Notes under the pieces: generated by a model | Database searches by the model: none | What the model was told of the DNA's origin: nothing | Seen by the model: the letters and a program-made list of their open reading frames with translations, nothing else | Position numbers and translations under genes: made by a program | Shown: positions 54,148 through 64,000 of the stretch, piece by piece | Position numbering within the stretch: position 1 is the stretch's first letter | Layout: each line of letters opens with the position of its first letter | NCBI GenBank assembly: GCA_033064195.1 | Contig: JARBJD010000171.1 | Span: 1 to 64,000 of the forward strand | Source: Blattamonas nauphoetae | Taxonomy: Eukaryota; Preaxostyla; Oxymonadida | DNA length: 64,000 nt | Direction: 5' to 3'

Positions 54148-56988
54148 CAGCCCTCAGACTCGTTTGAGCTGGCTTTTTCCTTCAAAGCCTTCGGTCGAGA
54201 AGACATGGCATGGGTTCGGTATGTAGGGCCCGGTTCGGTTGGTAGGGCAAAGGTTCGGAATGTAGGGTCGAGTTCGGTATGTAGGGCACGGGGATGTTGT
54301 GAGACGAATTGTGTTTTCAAGGGTGGTGATGATGAAATTGCGGTCTCTTTTCACTTTTTGACTCAGATCGATTGATTTTCACACATTTTTCTCGAAAAGG
54401 GAGAGAGACACAAAGGACTGTGGAGTGAAAAGGACTTAATATGAATCATTGCATCAAATTGGTGGAGATTTTCTGTCCAATGCTATCACTGCTTCCTTGT
54501 TGATTGGGACAATCATCTTTTGTGATTTCACATTTTTTGTGTTCCTAGTCATCATTCTTGTTCACAAAATGAGAATATCCTTAAAAGGAGATAAATAAGT
54601 TGCTTACTCTGTGATAAAGCGATATGGAGTCAGATACAATGCCAAATCTGTGGACGAAAGATCGATCGTCGATTCTCCTCCGAGTATGGTGTACATCTCT
54701 TTTTAATATATTACGTTCCCTTCAAACTCACATAGTAGTTGTGAAATTTCAATAATTAAGATTGGGAAACTGAAATGAGAGAGAAAACAGATTTTTGACC
54801 CATCACAAAATTGTCTCGTTTTCATTTCTCAACACACATATATTCGTTCGTTTAATATAGATCCTCCATTCAACCATCAATTGAAGGTGAATATTCGACG
54901 TTTGTTGTCTATATCTTCTCATACAAACAAAAAAGTGACAAACTTTAATTCTGTAGGTTGATCCTCTCTTTCATCGAGTTTAAATTGATGTTGGCTGAAA
55001 TTCTCAGATAGAACGTATATTAGATCGATTTACGTTGGGTGTATATTTGTGCATTTTGGACTCATCAAGGAAGTTTGAAAAAGGAGAAAGACCTACATAC
55101 CGAACTGGGCCCTACGTTCCGAACCCATGCCGAAGACATGGAGAGAGCATGTTGCTTTTCAAGTTCCGTCTTAAACATGTCAGTGCGAACAAGATGAATG
55201 ATGTCAATGGCAGCATTTTGGACATGTGTTGAGATTGCGAGGCAGAGAGGAGAAGGGATGTTGGTGAAGATCCCAGGCTGTTCCGAATCGTCCACAAGCA
55301 GCCGAGCTTTTCGAGTCGACATGTTCACTCGAATCGCTGCTGTCTGCCCAACTCTCTCCCACTTCTTATTTGTTCCTTCTGACTTGAATTCTTTGCCTGT
55401 TCTCCACTTTCTTCCATTCCAAAGAAGGAAATCACCACCAAAACCACTGAAATATGATCCACAATGTCTTTGAGTGGCATCTTTGGGAAGAGGATGTCGG
55501 AGTTAGCCAAGACCTGAAAAGATGAGAAGTGAGAAGAACACACTCACATTGAGTCCTGTCTGTTCTGATCTTCGGATTTTGAATTCCCACTCTCCCTCGT
55601 CGATCGGATGGGTGAATGCTGTTCTCCACTAGTTGGGTTCGAGTGTGATGATCTGCGTGAGAGTGGTTGGAGTGAGTTTGTGAGCAGTTTTGTCGAGTGT
55701 TTTGACTGATTCAGTTCCAACCCAAATCGGAAGATCGACTCTCTGCGGTTTCAAAGTCTTCAGAGTGATCTCCTGATTTCGAGTCTCGACGAGTTGTTCA
55801 ATTCGTGTGTCGAGCTTCCGTTTCTCTTCCTCAACTGCCACACGTTTGGCCTGTTCTACATCTTTTAACTTCCACACTCCTTCAACTGTGTTCACAATAC
55901 ATCGGAACGCCTTTCCGAGACACAACTGGCGACAGGTCACACGAGTCTCGACACACTGACCAAAAGAGAAGGGGAAGAGAGAAAAGGATGGATGATCAGA
56001 AGAGATGAAGGGAGACTGGATCCATCATTCGCATCAGCAGCGCTCGCTCGTCCTCTCCACACGTGTTCTTGATCGACGTCGCTTTGAACGACGAGATCTC
56101 TTGACCCAGTTTCAGAAGAGATCTGCTCTTGAAAGGCGGCTCTCCAAACAGCAGCCAATACAGCACAACTCCCAACGACCACACATCCGCCTCGCACGTC
56201 GCTGGTCCTGTTTCGGACTCCATCCGCTCCGGCGACACGTACAGCTGCGACATCACGGAACGACTGACGGTCACATCTTCCGATTCGGCTGCCCCAAAAT
56301 CACCTTCGATGAGGAAGAGAAGATCGGAGATGATGGTGAAAGAGAGAAGGATGAGTGAGGGAAAGAAGACGCACACAGAGTTTTGCATGACCATCTGCGT
56401 CCATCAGGATGTTCTCCATTTTGATATCACCGTGCGCCGTCCGTCCGCTTTCGTGGTTGTGGATCAATTCCAGCGCGGATGCAACATCCTCCATCACTCG
56501 ATATCCTTCCTGAAATAATCAATACAATCACCGATGAAAGATAATAATGAGAAGAAATATCAAATTTTCAAAAAAGAACAAGAATAAACGGTGATTGATG
56601 AACACACCACGCGAGGCATCCGAACTTTCCTTTGAGCGTAGTCTTGAACAACTTCGGCAAGAGATCTTCCGCCCAGTTCCATCACAATCACTTGGTAGCC
56701 TTCCAGTGTCACAGTTTCCTTCAGTTTGATGATTCGAGGATGCGAGAATGTTTTCAGCCTTCCAACTTCACGATCAAAGCGGTCTTTGTGTTTTTGCGTC
56801 AAGCACTGCACTATCTTGCCTGCATATTGAATGTTCGTCGACTTTTCAATCATTTCGACAACCGTTCCAAAACCTCCAGAGTTGATGATTCGAACAAACG
56901 AATCTGAGCGGGAGACAGAGATTCAATTGGACAATGAAATCGAGAAACGGGACATACACCCATCAGGGACTTGTATGAAATCTGTCAT
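54148..56988 (-). pseudogene. Paralogue of the SPRY-tail kinase, with stops and a transposon
   Basis: Start ATG 56988 (MTDFIQVPDG) and the same intron positions as the kinase at 43211-44970; protein close throughout (GGFGTVVEMIEKSTNIQYAG, HGDIKMENILMDADGH, DFGAAESEDV, SPERMES, DVWSLGVVLYWLLFGEPPF). Two in-frame stops break the tail: TAG at 55631-55629 (LEPN then WRTAF) and TAA at 55505-55503 (SGLG then LRHPLP), where the intact gene has LEKIDEWRTAF and ALGFLRHPLP. The SPRY-like module follows (VNMSTRKARLLVDDSEQPG), but the C-terminus differs and runs into the 925-bp transposon at 54207-55131; beyond it the frame continues ALSMSS-RPKALKEK to TGA 54148. The kinase domain itself is open, so a truncated kinase could still be made. 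Confidence 0.85.
54207..55131. mobile_element. GGCATGGGTTCGG transposon, copy 2, 925 bp
   Basis: Same ends and subterminal GGTTCGG-repeat layout as 48512-49439, and homologous along its length. Perfect 8-bp duplication GAAGACAT at 54199-54206 and 55132-55139. Element plus duplication is 933 bp, a multiple of three, in the tail of the kinase paralogue. No gene. The GG-starting ends recall Merlin-type elements, but hAT is equally possible. Confidence 0.93.
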
Positions 56989-57405
56989 ATGATTTTATCA
57001 CAATTTGTTCAAGAGTTTGAGAGATCGATCAACCCAAAACGAAATATACCAAGAGAAGCTTCAAACACTGTCTGGTGTGTTTCCCTCATCATTTGAGTTC
57101 GCTTGAATAAAATGCTGGGGTTCGATCTCCTTGCAATAGGGATAGGAATTTGACCTATCATCATCACTATTCCACGATTCATTGGGAAAACAGAAGAACA
57201 GTCTGAAAACACCAGGACTTCAGTTCAATACTGTGTCGAAATGAACAGAGATATATCTTCCCTCCTCTACAACTCTTTCACACAACCATTACTTCGTCCA
57301 CGGGGTTATGGCTTAATGGTAGAGCAATTGACAACCGTTCAATTGATTCCCAATTCGATTCTGAGATGGCATGGCAGATGCAACGTGTCTCTTGATCCAT
57401 TATGA
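56989..57405. other. Gene-free stretch upstream of the kinase paralogue
   Basis: Holds the paralogue's 5' flank and the tRNA-like sequence near 57304; otherwise nothing distinct. Confidence 0.4.
57304..57375 (+). other. tRNA-like sequence, probably a degenerate tRNA
   Basis: GGGGTTATGGCTTAATGGTA matches tRNA acceptor/D-arm and the A box; AATTCGATTCT some 40 bases on resembles the B box, and ATTGA-CAACCGT-TCAAT could be an anticodon arm. But the loop lacks U33, the T stem mispairs and the 3' acceptor strand is absent, so a working tRNA is unlikely. It could be a tRNA relic or a SINE head. The next transposon starts 30 bp downstream. Confidence 0.35.
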
Positions 57406-58556
57406 TTACCATGGGTCGGCATGTCCTATAGGCAGGACATCATAGGACAGCCAAAAAGAGGAGGACAATTTGGATAAAAATGCACGTTTTCTGTTTTAGA
57501 ATCATTTCAATTGTGTTTTTTCACCCTCTTTTGCTGAAAATCGCCAATGTTGTCCAAAAGCGATCGATCCGCCCACCATAGGACACGATAGGACAATTCT
57601 GAATCGGGCTCAAACCATAGGACATGAAGGCTTTTTGAGATCTGTACAATACTTGCGTCTCAATTTCACAATAAAATCGAGGGAGGACAATTGTCCTGTC
57701 CTGTCCTATCGTGTCCTATGGTGGCCCGATCTGTCCTATCAAACCATCATTTTTATCAAGTTGTCATTAAATCAGCCAAATGACCCTTTTGTCGAAGCAC
57801 ACTGAGCGACAGAGGTACTCTGTGTGCTCTTTTCTTGTTCTTATCTTCATATTTCTGTCTCTCTCGTTTTATAGACACTGGACATAAAGATCATGGAGAC
57901 ATATGAAAGAGTCGAACTGAAGTGAAGGTTGAGAGAATGAAGCGACCAGTCTGCTCTCTTTTTGTCGTTTATTCTCTTATTTTCCATCTTCTCGAATTTC
58001 AGTGCAAATAGAACAGGTTTTCACTACACCTGAAGCAAGGGACAGATGAACACGAGAAACACCAGCAGTACTGTCTGCCAGTTTGCCCTCTTCTTGTTCG
58101 TATCCTCTTCTTGACCTCTTTCTCTTCTTTGGATATGAGAAGAACTCTTGATCGACCTGATTTTCGATTTTCTCGAGATGACGGAGAAAATGATTTGGCA
58201 AGAACAACACTGAGAATGAGAGGAGCAAAATGAGTTCGAGAAAAGGGAAAAAAGGGAAAGGAAGCGATGAAAAGAGTTCCAGATGAGAAGAAGAGACAAG
58301 AAGAGACTGGAGAGATACAGACGAAAGAAGGAAGGGGGCAGAGAGGGTTGAGAGAGAGAGAAGTGAGAGAAGCAGCTGAGACACAAAAGGAAGGTGTGCT
58401 CACAGGGTAAATTGGACGGATGGACAGCCTGAACACAAGCCATTCAAACGTATGTCTGCTCTCCTCTCTGTATTTCGAAAATCTCAATCCTTCATCACTA
58501 TCTCCTTTCTCTTTCCATCCCTTCATCTCTCTTGTCTCGATCTTCTCAGCATTGAC

Positions 58557-60139
58557 GATGTCTTGCGAGATTCATTCCTCAGATCCGACTCTGGTGCTCT
58601 TCTCTGACTCTTTGGAAATCGAAGTCTGTATCTTCACTTCATTGCTTCATCTCTCCTTCTTCTATCGTTCTTCCACCATTCCTTTCATTCATTCTTCATC
58701 CTTTAACGTCCTCAGCACGTTCATCGTCTAGGGTTCACATCTTTTCAAAAACTCCATCATTACCCTTCTCTCTCACTCTACGACATTGTCAAACAGTCAT
58801 TTCTTGTATGTATTCCTTTTTGAACCCATTTCGCTTCTCCCAACAGCGAAACATCACTCTGATCTAATGATCCACAATGGATGTCTCAAACAAGGTGTTG
58901 AAATCTGGCCAAAATAACAAAAACATCACAATCATCTCAAAATAAAGAAAAACAATCAACTATTGGATGAATTCAGTCGAAGAGAAGAAGGATCCAGACA
59001 CCAGATCAAAGCCAGATAATAACGGCAAATAGAAGTAACCAAAGCGGAAAGATCGAAAGAAGAGAAAGAATCAGATGGAGTTCAAACAGAGGACATGTTC
59101 GAAAGAGTGTTTGTGTGTGACACAAGCCAGGACACACTCCACCGAAAAGAACGTTTGCTCTCTTCTCATTTTGATGCACTTTTCTCCTCCCCTCTTCTCT
59201 TCGCTCTCCCTACCATCAATAATGTCTCACTTTTCCTCTCTCATCAGCAAAGATGGTACACTCACGAGTGGTCCGATCGACATTGCCAACGTGAGTTCGG
59301 TTCGATGGATATCTGGAAATCGAAGGGTGCCGCTCGTATCATCATTTGTTCGTTGTATCTTCAATTCGATTCTTCCTTTTTCTATTCTGTTTCCATCCTT
59401 CTCATATTCTCATCTTTTCTTCTCCTCGTCCTCTCTTCCTTCACCCTCCTTTGCTATCTCGCAACGCTCTCCTTCATCATTTAGATCCATTTCTTGCTGT
59501 ATTCACTCACTCCATCGATGTCCCAAGACACCATGCTCATGTATTAGTCTCATCGTCTGAATTCGAATCTCACAAGTCTCACCTCTCCAAACAGCAAAGA
59601 GTGGATCTATGACTGCCTCCTTCTCACTATGTATGTTCTCAGTTTACTTCATTTTTGTTTGTTTTGTCTCGTATTTGTTCAGATCTGTCTATTCGATGGG
59701 AGCGTGCCTGACAGGTCGTATTCACAACCAGACTGATTCATTGAAACCTACAGTCACTCCAGTGAAGTTGAATGTCGGAAATCAGCTGCAAGGATCAACT
59801 TCACATGTTCTGATGCCCGATCCTTCACCATCGCCACTCAATTCCCCACCAATTCATCACTCGTAGGAAATACACCGACAGAAAGACACCCACACCCAAT
59901 ATCGAAATTAAATGTTCACTTCTCTCCCAAAAGTAGCTCGTATGACCCCAAACGTCCACAAATCTCCACTCGATTCACCAACACGCACTTCGTCCAAATC
60001 AGCCTCTCACTACAGATCAAGTCCTGCAAAAGTATCCAAAAGCAAAGACGATACATTAGTCGCACTGCCATCCGAATTCAATCATGTTCCAGCTCGGATC
60101 ATCTCCAACTTCAACAAGCCTCTCTCCTCGACTGAATAA
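58557..60139 (+). CDS. Exon-like coding pieces inside the TTACCATG element
   Basis: Unrecognised gene or captured fragment. Pieces: MSCEIHSSDPTLVLFSDSLE (ATG 58558) ending at a GTCTGT donor; CAG then KDGTLTSGPIDIANVSSVRW (59250-59335) ending at GTATCA; TTCAG then SVYSMGACLTGRIHNQTDS and KLNVGNQLQGSTSHVLMPDP (59683-59862); and ARMTPNVHKSPLDSPTRTSS to TAA at 60139. Donor and acceptor sites are plausible but phases of the first joins do not fit, so exons are missing or lost. Serine/proline-rich, soluble. It may be cargo of the transposon or part of its own protein; no transposase motif is seen. Confidence 0.4.
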
Positions 60140-60970
60140 ACCGTGAACCTTGCCCATGTTCGGTCTTCCTTCCTCTCCCAATGGATCATTGAGTGTGCCT
60201 CGTTCTTCTTCCTCATCAAACTCCTCTAGTACTTGCACTACCATCTCGTGATTTTGCACCCGTGTCTCTCCCCGCCGTCTCTCTCCAAATTCACACTCTT
60301 CAACACACATCCAGCGCGATGAAAGAAATACTACAACTCTAACTTTGCGAATGAGGATTGGAAAACCAAGCAGAATCTCAAAGCCAAATCGCTTTCCAAT
60401 TCCCCACACTAACGCTGCCCCCACCGTCGCTCGACACGGATTGGGACAGGCCTCACTCACCTCCGACGAACTTCGCGGCACATCTGAGGGAGATCACCCG
60501 AACAACAAAAGAGGGGTGTACGCAGGTGTCGATGAAAAAGTGTTAGAAGGAGAGGGAGGAAGAGGTCCAATGAGTCGGGAGGATGCGTAGATGCAGAGAA
60601 CAGACAACATGGACGATCAGAGTAAAATAGCCAAGTCGGATGCTGAGATACGATCTCCAGTGTTGACTGCTCTGATCTCTCTAATATAGGATTGTTCTGA
60701 TCTAAAATTCATCATTTTCAATTGAATGTCGTTCCAGTTTTTCCACTTCATGATCTAGGTGATAAAAGAATTGTATTTCTACGAATCATGACATTGATCA
60801 GACCAACACAGTTTTCTTCCACTTGATCGAATCTCATTCACCTTTTCCGCTTCTGATTCATCCGAAATGAACGTAAAACTGAACTTTGTATTGAAAAATT
60901 AATGCTAAACATCGTATCACATCATCTACATGCCGTTTTGAACAGAACCCTCTCATCGTCTAATTAAGCG

Positions 60971-61009
60971 CCAAAAGCCCGTGTCCTATCATAGGACACG
61001 GGCTTTTGG
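60971..61009. repeat. Perfect 39-nt palindrome at the transposon's right end
   Basis: CCAAAAGCCCGTGTCCTAT, one C, then its exact complement. A 19-bp stem with a 1-nt centre, 25 bp inside the right terminus of the 57406-61034 element; contains the GTCCTAT subterminal word twice. Confidence 0.85.
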
Positions 61010-61346
61010 AGGAGGACATGCCGACTCATGGTAACATTATGACATCGGCTGATAATCAGGGGTTAGGCATTGTGCCCACGGTGCCCAGCTTTTTTGTGCT
61101 CAGGATGTAGCGGCTGTTCAAATTCCTTTTTCTTGCATTCTGAATCTTTTATAGTGTCCACATTTCCTGTGGATTTTCGAGCAAAACGGTAAAATCTCAT
61201 TTCTTGCGAAAATAGATCGCACTGTTTTTCTTGTCACATTTTGAACACATTTAGCCCGAATTGAATGATAAAGAATTAAAAAAGGAGTCAATTATGTCGA
61301 AAATGAACGAGGTGACGAATATTCATGGTGTTTTATGTGATGATTA

Positions 61347-64000
61347 CAGTCCTTTCCAAAAAGTTGATCAGGTGTTCCAAAAAGATGACTGATCGACTGG
61401 ATACCCTCGCCCATAATACTCTTTCTCGTGTCAGGACCACTTTCTCCGTTAACCTCATATCTCTTTTTTGTGTGCATACATGGACAGATCGTGACTTGAA
61501 AGAGGGTATGTCTTCTTTGTGGAGGGAACAAAACACACTTTGTCGAGATTTTTTGTCGTTTGTTTTCCGTCATGTTTTTGCTCTCACTATTCGTCCTTAT
61601 CTCTAACAGGGCAAGATAATTCATTAAAATGTGAAATTACTCGGCAGTTTGCTTTTTCATCGCTGTTAAATACATATTTTCAGATGAAGAGAACTCATCC
61701 ATTCCAAAGCAAGAATTGGGTGCGTATGTCAATTCTTAGCTCTTTTCTCTTCGTCCTTCTTCATAGTCACGACTTCTGGACGCCACTTCAAATGTGTTTT
61801 CCAGTTCCGAATGCACTACCTGCCTGTAATGACCACAAGAACGCTGATCCCGATTCTCTCTCTTCAACAACTTAACGTTGACTTTCGCATGTTTTCTCTC
61901 TTATTTTAATCATGTTATTCAGGAATCACAAACAATACTTCCGAGAGAGGAAGCATTACAAGAATTTCTTCCCATACTTTGAAAAGCCGTCATTTCACTG
62001 CAAATATACATTTTTATGCTTGATTTCACTTGTCAAAATGTTTATTCCCTTCTATTATTCTCGTATTTCTTTTTTCTCGGTTTCAATACATATTCATCTC
62101 ATAACTTCCACTTCACTAAATTGTTGTTCGGATCTTTTGATGGACATGTGATGTTTTTGGCACTTTGCATTTTTGTGACATCGACATTCGTTTATTCTCA
62201 TTTTGCTCTCAAAACTACTGTACAAATTTTTCTTACTCGTCATTTCACTTCGACTACTTTTTCCCATTTTCTGCAACTACCAGTGAACAAAACTGAAAAT
62301 GAAGTGGACCAAACATCACTTCACTGAACAAAGAATTCGATTCCTTACATATCCTCTCGCCTTACTGCTCGAGGCCACTGAACCGCTCGACAACTTTCAA
62401 TGCATCTGAAGACTTCATCAGGAGAGATCTGCGAAAATGCTTCACGAATCTGATCCAAAAGTGATTCTCTCCTTGCCAGTCACGAATTTGTGCTTCCACT
62501 CTGTTTTCCAGAAGCCAAAGACATTTTCGATGGGATTCAGGTCTGGACTGTAAGCGGCGTTGTACAGAATTCGTTGATTTGCCTCGAGAACGATGTTCTG
62601 AGTGGCCACATGGTGTATTCCGGCGTTGTCCAGGATAAGAACCCATCTACGTCGAGCTGTGTTGGTTTCAAGGAGTCTCCTGAGATATGCTTCGAAGACA
62701 TCGGCAGTGATTGGACCTCGAATGAGCTCTGTGTGACCAACTCCATTGGGTGAGATTGACGTAATCGCGGTCAACGAAACGAAATTGGTCGGTCTTGCGA
62801 CGAGTGGAGCCCTGCCAACTTCAGCCCATCCGTATCTCCGCACGCATTCGATGTTCCATGATGTTTCGTCCAAGAAGATTGGAAACCATCCGTCGCGGAT
62901 GTGAGCCATCGCATTTTGGATGAAAGCCACGCGAGCATTCTTGTTTTCTTCTGTGTTGGCCGCTGGAGCTCTCACTCTGACACGTTTGAAGGAGAATAGA
63001 GGCATGTCTCGGTTTACTTCATTCCGCTGTGACAACATCCGAAAGACTGTTGTTGGGCTTGTCTGGTGACCTTGCGCGCTGAGATGTGCCGCCATCTCTC
63101 TGAGAGTTCGCTGTCCGTCCTCCTGGAGCAGCCGTCTAACTTCCTGATTGCGGAACCTGTCGTTCCTTCGATCCGGTCTGCCTCTTCGTGGAAGATTGTG
63201 AGTAATTGATTCGCCTCGGCGAAGTTGTCGAATGAAGCGAGTTGTTGTTGGGACAGTGAGCGTTACCCGTTGCGCATACCACGTGACTGATTTTGTCTCT
63301 CCATTCTCACGATACAGGAGCGTCAGTCGGACTCTCTTTTCAGGTGTGGCTGGAGTGTATGGTCGATGGAGGATTGGTAGAAGTGGTACCAGAGGCGGAG
63401 GCGGAGGCGGAGGTGGAGGAGGAGGGGCCAACGCTTCGTACATGTCTACCTCAGCATGAAGGGCTTGCTGATTAATTTGTGGCGGCTCTGGTTGTGGCTG
63501 AATTTGGAACTGATGAAGTTGCGGAACGTAGTTTATTGCATTGTCTTGTTCTAATGGATTGCGCAGATCAAGATAAAGTGGATTTGGAAGAGCGTTTCCA
63601 TCGTAGAAGTTCATGGAAGAGAACGATCGAAAATGGATGGATTGGCTTCGAGATAAAGAAGAAAAATTACTATGGGGACACCAGAATTTTGACCGACTTT
63701 TGTGTTTACAGAAATTAGCATAAAATTGATAGTAGATGTATTGTATTGTCTAAATCGCGAAATGATAATTGACATTAATTGAAAAAATTTTGGGGGAGTG
63801 AAAAAGGCAAAAAAGTAGTCGAAGTGAAATGACGAGTAAGAAAAATTTGTACAGTAGTTTTGAGAGCAAAAATGAGAATAAACGAATGTCGATGTCACAA
63901 AAATGCAAAGTGCCAAAAAACATCACATGTCCATCAAAAGATCCGAACAACAATTTAGTGAAGTGGAAGTTATGAGATGAATATGTATTGAAACCGAGAA
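61347..64000 (-). mobile_element. Tc1/mariner element with long inverted arms, right end outside the window
   Basis: Left end CAGTCCTTTCCAAAAAG preceded by TA (61345-61346). 62074-62265 is repeated inverted at 63808-64000 almost exactly; the pairing 62074 to 64000 predicts an arm of about 920 bp and a right end near 64727. The transposase lies between the arms on the minus strand. The outer 270 bp resemble the arms of the MITE at 33570-34738. The arm's inner part is rich in TTTCACTTC words, like repeats A and B. Confidence 0.88.
62345..63614 (-). CDS. Tc1/mariner (IS630-like) transposase, frameshift near the 3' end
   Basis: From ATG 63614. N-terminal part Gln/Pro-rich with an 11-proline run encoded by GGA/GGC repeats (63390-63425); then helix-turn-helix DNA-binding region with GRPDRRNDR linker and LREMAAHLSAQGHQTSPTTV; then the DDE core: FLDETSWN, LILDNAGIHH and YSPDLNPIENVFGFWK. 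I count 33 residues between the second Asp and the Glu (DD33E). The long frame ends FVTGKERITFGSDS at 62442, but the adjoining frame continues ESLLDQIREAFSQISPDEVF to TAA 62345, typical of the family's C-terminus, so one frameshift near 62475 is likely. The catalytic core is intact; activity without the tail is uncertain. Confidence 0.92.

Larger units (their letters stand above)
57406..61034. mobile_element. TTACCATG transposon with host-like exons, 3,629 bp
   Basis: Starts TTACCATGGGTCGGCATGTC and ends GACATGCCGACTCATGGTAA, a 22-bp inverted repeat with one difference; perfect 8-bp duplication CATTATGA at 57398-57405 and 61035-61042. Both ends carry many GTCCTAT/ATAGGAC words (57420-57740, 60971-61016) and the right end has a 39-nt perfect palindrome. 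The interior has no transposase but spliced-looking coding sequence on the plus strand (58557-60139) and CT-rich stretches. 60140-60970 contains further short ORFs of uncertain status. Confidence 0.9.

Overview
The window reads as nuclear DNA of a flagellated anaerobic protist, most likely an oxymonad or other Preaxostyla (Blattamonas/Monocercomonoides-like). Three things point there: a decayed copy of a SufD-SufS fusion (the SufDSU fusion is a Preaxostyla hallmark), an intron-bearing gene for the ciliary transition-zone protein nephrocystin-4, and very large secreted or membrane-bound repeat proteins, one ending in a pseudokinase. Introns are short (about 32-97 nt) and GT-AG. Stop usage (TAA, TAG and TGA) fits the standard code. 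The species call is inference.

Layout. 1-4440: end of a virus-like, Polinton/Maverick-type element with a protein-primed family B DNA polymerase cut by the window edge, a small gene beside it, and a repeat-rich flank. 4440-12720: transposon graveyard with a hAT transposase gene, a complete non-autonomous hAT copy bounded by an 8-bp target duplication, and a second copy of the flank repeat. 12720-20000, minus strand: two small hypothetical genes, the SufDSU fragment split by a 779-bp transposon, and a PHO80-type cyclin. 20170-20763: a TIR MITE. 20993-27316: a giant receptor-like pseudokinase. 28091-33569: nephrocystin-4 (minus), its 5' end split by a mariner-type MITE. 34757-39892: a second giant repeat protein, with a 359-bp MITE inside. 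40174-41487: unknown coiled-coil protein. 41654-43045: secreted alpha-amylase (minus). 43211-44970: protein kinase with a SPRY-like tail (minus). 45000-57000: decayed genes and paralogues (a kinase-like/zinc-finger gene and a pseudogene copy of the kinase) carrying four more transposons, one nested in another. 57406-61034: a 3.6-kb element with host-like exons. 61347-end: a Tc1/mariner element with long inverted arms.

The strongest theme is transposons with exact termini. I could mark both ends and the target duplication of ten elements. Six lie in protein-coding sequence. For five of these, removing the element plus one duplication copy rejoins the host reading frame; for the sixth (nephrocystin-4) the joined reading is plausible but its upstream part is uncertain. 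Several 8-bp-duplication elements share ends but hold different, exon-like interiors, as Pack-type transposons do.
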